From: Chitinophagaceae bacterium | Lineage (GTDB): Bacteria; Bacteroidota; Bacteroidia; Chitinophagales; Chitinophagaceae | DNA: 64,000 bases | Assembly (NCBI GenBank): GCA_016786745.1 | Contig: JAEUVS010000125.1 | Coordinates: 1 to 64,000 of the forward strand | Reading direction: 5' to 3' | Shown: in pieces, positions 61,738-64,000 of the stretch | How the letters are laid out: the number at the start of each line of letters is the position of its first letter | Position numbering within the stretch: the first letter of the stretch is position 1 | The notes under the pieces: generated by a model | Database searches by the model: none | Told to the model about the DNA's origin: nothing | Seen by the model: the letters and a program-made list of their open reading frames with translations, nothing else | Position numbers and translations under genes: made by a program

Positions 61738-64000
61738 ATGAAAAACTGTACCTATGTCCTTAGGTTTCTATTGATTTGTGTGTTTACTTCAATTGGGATT
61801 CTTCCAGTTTTCTCTCAACAAATCGAAAAAGGCCTTAATTCTTCAACCGGTGATTACTTAGGCTTTCTCGAATACAAGCCCACAGATTATAACCAGACCA
61901 CTACCAAATACCCCCTTATCATCTTTCTTCACGGAATTGGTGAAAGAGGAAACGGTACCACGATGCTCAGAGACGTTGAATGCTGTGGTATCCCCAGGAT
62001 AATCAAGCTCGGTCATAAGATGAAATTCACATGGAATGGCAAAACAGAGCAATTCCTGGTTATCTCTCCCCAGTGCCCTGAAAAATATGGTATGTGGCCG
62101 GCGGTGTTTATCAAAGAGCTTATCAACTACGCAAAAACCAACCTGAGGGTCGACCCGAACAGAATTTACCTGACAGGGTTAAGCATGGGCGGTGGAGGAA
62201 CTTTCCGCTTTTTATCAACTGCTGAGGGCGATGTAACCCAAATTTCAGCGGCTGCGCCTATTTGCACCCCCTGTACTTTCTCAAGCCCGAATTACGCGCT
62301 TCAGAATAACCTGCCGATTTGGGCATTCCATGCGGCGGATGATCCTACGGCCTCTGTTACCTGCACATACAATGCAATTAACAGGCTTAACGAGGTTAAC
62401 CTGAATCCCGCGCCCCTTATGACCATCTGGCCAACAGGGGGACATATCGTTTGGGACAGGGTATATACCGACACTTCGTACAAATACGACGGTGTGCTGA
62501 ACATCTATGAATGGTTTCTCGGGCAGAATAAAACACTGCCGGTAAACAAACTACCCGTTGCACGCGTAGGCAACACCATCAACATCACTACAGGAACGGC
62601 TACGGCAGCATTGGATGGTTCTGCATCCACTGATGCAGACGGCCACCTCGTTCGTTATGTATGGAGAAAAATATCAGGGCCCGCTGCAGGAATTATTACT
62701 ACTGCATTCGGTCCAAATTCTAAAACAACAGTTACAGGCCTTACTACCGCTGGTACCTACAAGTATCAACTGAATGTGGTTGACGACCGCGCCGGTGTTT
62801 CGCGCGATACGCTGACTGTTGTAGTTTCCGACGGCGCTTCGGTACCGAATGAACCGCCCGTTGCAAAAGCAGGAAATGATGCGAATATAACGCTGCCAAC
62901 AAATTCTGTAAACCTTAGTGGTTCCGCTTCTACCGATCCGGATGGAAGCATCTCTACATACCTGTGGACAAAAGTTTCAGGGCCCGCAGCGACTATCGCC
63001 AGCCCGAATTCAGCAACAACTGCGGTGAATGGAATGGTTGCAGGCACTTATGTATTTAAACTCAAGGTGACTGACAACAGGGGCGGTTCGGCAGAAGACC
63101 AGGTGACTATCGTGGTTAACGCGGCCCCGAATGTGGCTCCCGTTGCGAAGGCCGGAAGTGATATTACCATCACTCTTCCAACAAATACTGTTACACTGAA
63201 TGGAAGCACTTCAACAGACAGCGATGGAAGTATTACAAATTACCTTTGGTCGAAAGTTTCAGGTCCTGCGGCAACAATTGCCAATGCATCGGGCTCTTCG
63301 ACAGCAATAAATAATCTTGTTGAAGGAACTTATGTCTTCAGATTAAAAGTAACCGATAACAAGGGCGCATCTTCGGAGGATGACGTAAGAGTTACAGTAA
63401 ATCCAAAACCTAACGAGGCTCCGAACGCTAACGCAGGCGCTGATATCACTATCACGCTGCCAACTAACACCGCGACATTAAACGGTGGCGCATCAAGTGA
63501 TCCCGATGGCACCATTTCAAGATACGTATGGACTAAGATATCCGGCCCTGCTGCTACTATCGTAAATACAGGCGCTGCATCAACGGCGATAAACGGTCTC
63601 GTTGAAGGAACCTATGTATTCAGATTAAGAGTTACCGACAACAGCGGAGCCATTGCTGATGATGAGGTAACTGTTACGGTTCGCCCTGACCCGAACGTGG
63701 CACCTGTAGCAAAGGCAGGTAACGACATCACAATCACATTGCCAACAAATACAGTAACACTTAACGGCAACGGTTCAACAGACAGTGATGGAACAATTTC
63801 AAATTACCTGTGGACGAAAGTTTCCGGTCCTGCAGCAACAATCGTTAATGCATCGGGAGTTTCTACAGCTGTAAATAATCTTACTGAAGGAACATATATT
63901 TTCAGATTAAGAGTAACCGACAATAAAGGTGCAACCGGGGAAGATCTTGTTACCGTGAGAGTAAACCCTGCCGAAAACGTTGCACCTGTTGCGAATGCAG
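61738..64000 (+). CDS. secreted esterase-like protein with tandem PKD repeats, cut by window end
   Basis: 754 codons are visible. A signal peptide (to about residue 27, ending PVFSQ) precedes an alpha/beta-hydrolase domain: oxyanion stretch LIIFLHGIGERG, nucleophile Ser149 in GLSMGGG, candidate Asp201/202 in FHAADDP and His236 in TGGHIVWD, a complete-looking triad of the PHB-depolymerase/esterase type. From residue 370 on, PKD-type repeats of exactly 94 residues follow (62845, 63127, 63409, 63691, 63973), after one more diverged unit. The true end, where a T9SS sorting domain would be expected, lies outside the window. It is the second large esterase-like protein beside this glycosyltransferase group. 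Confidence 0.9.
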   Translation, partial: MKNCTYVLRFLLICVFTSIGILPVFSQQIEKGLNSSTGDYLGFLEYKPTDYNQTTTKYPLIIFLHGIGERGNGTTMLRDVECCGIPRIIKLGHKMKFTWNGKTEQFLVISPQCPEKYGMWPAVFIKELINYAKTNLRVDPNRIYLTGLSMGGGGTFRFLSTAEGDVTQISAAAPICTPCTFSSPNYALQNNLPIWAFHAADDPTASVTCTYNAINRLNEVNLNPAPLMTIWPTGGHIVWDRVYTDTSYKYDGVLNIYEWFLGQNKTLPVNKLPVARVGNTINITTGTATAALDGSASTDADGHLVRYVWRKISGPAAGIITTAFGPNSKTTVTGLTTAGTYKYQLNVVDDRAGVSRDTLTVVVSDGASVPNEPPVAKAGNDANITLPTNSVNLSGSASTDPDGSISTYLWTKVSGPAATIASPNSATTAVNGMVAGTYVFKLKVTDNRGGSAEDQVTIVVNAAPNVAPVAKAGSDITITLPTNTVTLNGSTSTDSDGSITNYLWSKVSGPAATIANASGSSTAINNLVEGTYVFRLKVTDNKGASSEDDVRVTVNPKPNEAPNANAGADITITLPTNTATLNGGASSDPDGTISRYVWTKISGPAATIVNTGAASTAINGLVEGTYVFRLRVTDNSGAIADDEVTVTVRPDPNVAPVAKAGNDITITLPTNTVTLNGNGSTDSDGTISNYLWTKVSGPAATIVNASGVSTAVNNLTEGTYIFRLRVTDNKGATGEDLVTVRVNPAENVAPVANA
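62845..64000 (+). repeat. 282-base tandem repeats encoding 94-residue PKD units
   Basis: Units start at 62845, 63127, 63409 and 63691, each exactly 282 bases, and a fifth begins at 63973. The codes for DITITLPTNT, VSGPAAT and GTYVFRLKVTDN are kept almost unchanged in each. Constant length without gaps points to recent expansion or ongoing exchange between units. Confidence 0.9.

Overview
This 64 kb window is chromosomal DNA from a member of the Bacteroidota, most likely of the Chitinophagaceae type. The evidence is: type IX secretion (T9SS) C-terminal sorting domains on two proteins; promoters of the form TTTG-N19/20-TAnnTTTG; an atpD-atpC pair apart from the other ATP synthase genes; a complete mraZ-to-ftsZ division and wall cluster with a 599-residue FtsZ and a 424-residue MraY; and ATP-type PEP carboxykinase. 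I see no rRNA, tRNA, CRISPR array, prophage or transposase.

Layout. 1-9 kb: housekeeping genes (tgt cut by the window edge, trpS, a deoxynucleoside kinase, pckA, pepP, then pssA-purS-rsmI closely packed). 9.3-25.4 kb: one leftward dcw operon in the order mraZ, rsmH, ftsL, ftsI, murE, mraY, murD, ftsW, murG, murC, ftsQ, ftsA, ftsZ, ending at a strong terminator. 25.6-32.4 kb: queA, a sensor kinase, a YqgE/AlgH protein, atpDC and a GNAT-like protein. 32.5-39.3 kb: dnaX, the pyruvate dehydrogenase E2 gene, a lone receiver, two small exported proteins, grpE-dnaJ. 39.3-44.7 kb: a leftward run of a YfbK-like vWA protein, hpt, a LysM glucosaminidase, an O-methyltransferase and a sodium:solute symporter.

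44.7-64 kb is the accessory part and looks like a surface polysaccharide region. It has a GT-C-like membrane protein, two acyltransferase-3 proteins, a 2397-residue T9SS esterase-like protein with many adhesive domains, three family 2 glycosyltransferases, a lone receiver 8 bases upstream of an initiating sugar transferase fused to a degenerate receiver, and a second secreted esterase-like protein with PKD repeats that runs off the window. A reasonable inference is an exopolysaccharide made by the glycosyltransferases, O-acylated by the acyltransferases, and bound or trimmed at the surface by the two large esterases. No Wzx, Wzy or export gene is visible here.

Most interesting for follow-up: the receiver plus pseudo-receiver/sugar-transferase pair; a run of nine G in the giant esterase gene that could act as a phase switch; a run of nine A in dnaX placed so that a -1 slip gives a gamma-sized product; and a family of inverted repeats sitting at the stop codons of essential genes inside the dcw and atp operons.
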